DNA of 43,897 bases, from contig RQSC01001018.1 of assembly GCA_013416795.1 (NCBI GenBank), forward strand, positions 8,940-52,836. The letters run 5' to 3'. The notes under the pieces were generated by a model that made no database searches, was not told the DNA's origin, and worked only from the letters and a program-made list of their open reading frames with translations. This DNA comes from Prasinococcaceae sp. CCMP 1430 (Eukaryota; Prasinodermophyta; Palmophyllophyceae; Prasinococcales; Prasinococcaceae). Shown here piece after piece: positions 42,341 through 43,897 of the stretch (its first letter is position 1; each line of letters begins with the position of its first letter). The translations under genes were made by a program, and so were the position numbers.

Positions 42341-43535
42341 GCGGCCGCCGAGACGAGCGCCGCGACGAGCGCCGCGACGAGCGCGGGCCGCCCGCCCGCG
42401 ACTACCGCGCCGACCTGCCGCCGAGCTCGATGCCCACGCTCACCGACCTCAACAAGTGCGTGCGCGCGCGAACACGCGTGTGCTTGTGCGTATGTATGAG
42501 TATGCAAACGTGTGTGCGTGCGTGCATGCGTGCGTGCGTGCGTGCGTGCGTGCATGTGCGTGCGTTGTTGCGCGTGTGCGTATGTTTGAGTGTGTCTACG
42601 TCTGTGTGTATGTGCTGACTCTCCTCACGCCTTCCCCCTCAAACACACAAAACACACACACACACACACGCACAGCCGCGTGTACGTCTCCAACCTCGCC
42701 GAGGGCGTCACCACCGACGACCTGCGGGAGCTCTTCGGGCGCATCGGCGTCATCGCCAAGCAGCACCAGAAGCGCGGGCGCCGCGACCAGTGGCCATACG
42801 CGGTCAAGCTCTACACCGACGAGGTGCGTGGGCGCGCGGGGGGGCACGGGTGGGCGTGGGAGTGTGTGCGTGTGCGTGTGCGTGTGCTTGCGTTTGTACG
42901 TATACAGTGTGTGTGTGTGTGTGCAGCGTGGTGTGTGTGTGTGTGTATGAAGTGGGAGGGGTGAAGTGGTGTGTCTTTGTGTAGCCCCGCGCTGACGCTT
43001 TGTGCGCGCGCGTGCGTGTGTGCGTGTGTGCGTGTGCGCACTTCTGGATGTGCGTGCGCGCGCGCGCGCGCGCGTGCAGCGCGGACGCCCCAAGGGCGAC
43101 GGCGTGGTGAAGTACGAGGACCCGATGGCCGCGCAGGCCGCGCCGGGCTTCTTCGACGGCCACGAGCTCAAGGGCAAGAAGATGAAGGTCGAGATGGCGG
43201 AGGTCAAGCCCGCCAGCGAGTACGCCAACCGCGGGGGTGAGGGCGCGCGTGCGCGCGCGCGAACGCACATACGCTCGCGCACACGCCACATACGTGCACG
43301 CGCAAGCACGCAGACACAAACACACGCACATGCACACGCACGCACACACACGCGCGCACACGCACACACGCAAACACGCACGCACACGCACACACACACA
43401 CACACGCACGAGCGCACGCGCGCACCCACACGCACACAAGCTCTCGCTGACTCTTCCTCGCCCCCTCCATTCTCGCCAACGCGGACACGCATACACGCGC
43501 ATGCATACACACACACACACACACATACACACACA

Positions 43536-43579
<44 letters not shown>

Positions 43580-43789
43580 TACACACACCCTGTGTGCGTG
43601 CACGCAGGCGGCGGCGGCGGGTACGGTGGAGGCCGCGGTGGAGGCCGCGGGTACGGTGGAGGCGGCGGAGGCGGCCGCGGCTACGGCGGAGGCGGCGGCG
43701 GAGGCTACCGGGGCGGCGGAGGAGGCTACGGAGGCGGCGGCGGAGGCTACGGGGGCGGCGGCGGAGGCTACGGGCGCGACCGCTACTGA
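42341..43789 (+). CDS. FUS/TAF15-like RNA-binding protein with glycine-rich tail
   Basis: RNA-binding protein with one RRM and a Gly/Tyr/Arg tail. Exons 42341-42455, 42676-42823, 43080-43236 and 43608-43789 join in frame across GT-AG introns of 220, 256 and 371 nt. Exon 1 begins at an acceptor-like GCGAG and gives [14 protein letters not shown] and MPTLTDLN. Its first in-frame ATG is 42430, so the start may be internal or upstream. The RRM begins [23 protein letters not shown]1-like and FET-type features follow: [11 protein letters not shown], then [15 protein letters not shown] and [19 protein letters not shown], the loopy KK-rich form seen in FUS/EWS/TAF15 (and plant TAF15b). The tail is GGYGGG repeats ending GYGRDRY, with no zinc finger seen. 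All three introns are GT- or CA-microsatellite, so splice sites sit in repetitive DNA. Confidence 0.85.
42460..42672. repeat. Intron 1 microsatellite: (GTGC/TGCG)n then (CA)n
   Basis: The 5' part is G/T-rich (tgcgtgcgtgcg near 42515-42555), and the 3' end is a (CA)n tract (42640-42672). The two halves are complementary. Confidence 0.8.
42850..43078. repeat. Intron 2 GT-rich microsatellite
   Basis: Almost entirely GT/GTGC repeats (for example 42858-42895, 42904-42925, 43010-43040) with a (CG)n stretch before the acceptor. Confidence 0.85.
43250..43600. repeat. Intron 3 CA-rich microsatellite
   Basis: Long (CA)n and CACGCA repeats (43310-43440 and 43505-43590), the opposite strand bias to intron 2. 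Confidence 0.9.
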
Positions 43790-43799
43790 CTGCGCGCGC

Positions 43800-43897
43800 G
43801 CGGTGGCGTAAATGCACACACGTACGTACACACGCGCACACACACGTGCACATGTGTACACACACACGTACGCACACACGCACACACACATGCGCAC
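43800..43897. repeat. CA/CG-rich microsatellite at the window end
   Basis: Alternating CACACA and ACGTAC repeats downstream of the FUS-like stop codon. No gene. Confidence 0.8.

Noticed and set aside
42596-43897. Long ORFs rich in Cys-Val or His-Thr over the end of the window
   Set aside because: They are translations of (GT)n and (CA)n microsatellites inside introns of the FUS-like gene.

Overview
This is a GC-rich nuclear fragment of a photosynthetic, unicellular eukaryote. Genes carry GT-AG spliceosomal introns, there is no operon structure, and many products are eukaryote-specific: Rab11, CSN5, TAF6, THOC2, RPL11, a GTE-like NET domain, and NTF2. Plastid function is shown by a chlorophyllase and a PAO/TIC55-family Rieske oxygenase, and possibly by a PAP8/pTAC6-like protein. 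Several proteins look plant-type: the HMA domain with a CCxxE motif, the SIRT6/SRT1-type sirtuin, NDUFS6 with KSPMELI, and the NET end with TLW-LD-FV style spacing. A TEX9 homologue suggests a flagellate ancestry. I favour a GC-rich green alga of prasinophyte grade. A haptophyte cannot be excluded from sequence alone.

Layout, left to right. 0-7.8 kb: 3' part of a sialyltransferase (GT29), Rab11 (minus), a spacer with a perfect 34-bp inverted repeat, chlorophyllase (plus), a putative PAP8/pTAC6-like gene (minus), then a spacer rich in short direct and inverted repeats. 7.8-15.7 kb: THOC2, CSN5, RPL11 (minus), and the 3' end of a bromodomain/NET gene beyond a single-N join. 16.6-24.5 kb: Rieske oxygenase, sirtuin (minus), a COG0523 GTPase diverging from the sirtuin, and a P1B-2 Zn/Cd ATPase (minus). 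25-31.7 kb: NDUFS6, TEX9 (minus), NTF2, a MOSC-domain protein (minus), and glycine cleavage H protein. 32.1-43.9 kb: an unidentified CTFxP-repeat protein (minus), CTP synthase, a short unidentified coiled-coil ORF (minus), ribonucleotide reductase R2, TAF6 (minus), and a FUS/TAF15-like RNA-binding protein whose introns are almost entirely GT/CA microsatellite.

Most genes are unrelated housekeeping genes packed a few hundred bases apart. Two loose functional groupings stand out. Chlorophyllase and the PAO-family oxygenase both concern chlorophyll metabolism. The COG0523 GTPase and the P1B-2 ATPase are convergent neighbours that both concern transition-metal handling. Intergenic spacers are markedly more AT-rich and homopolymer-rich than the genes. 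The assembly has one 58-N gap, three single-N positions, and two suspicious long homopolymers (T54, C49) at gene starts. The 5' ends of several genes are therefore missing or uncertain.

The most unusual signals are the complementary GU-rich and AC-rich introns around single exons of the FUS-like gene, the Cys/His-rich additions at both ends of the metal ATPase, a COG0523 protein lacking the NKxD motif and the C-terminal domain, a 120-bp tandem duplication, the 34-bp inverted repeat, and a strong GTGCG bias at 5' splice sites.
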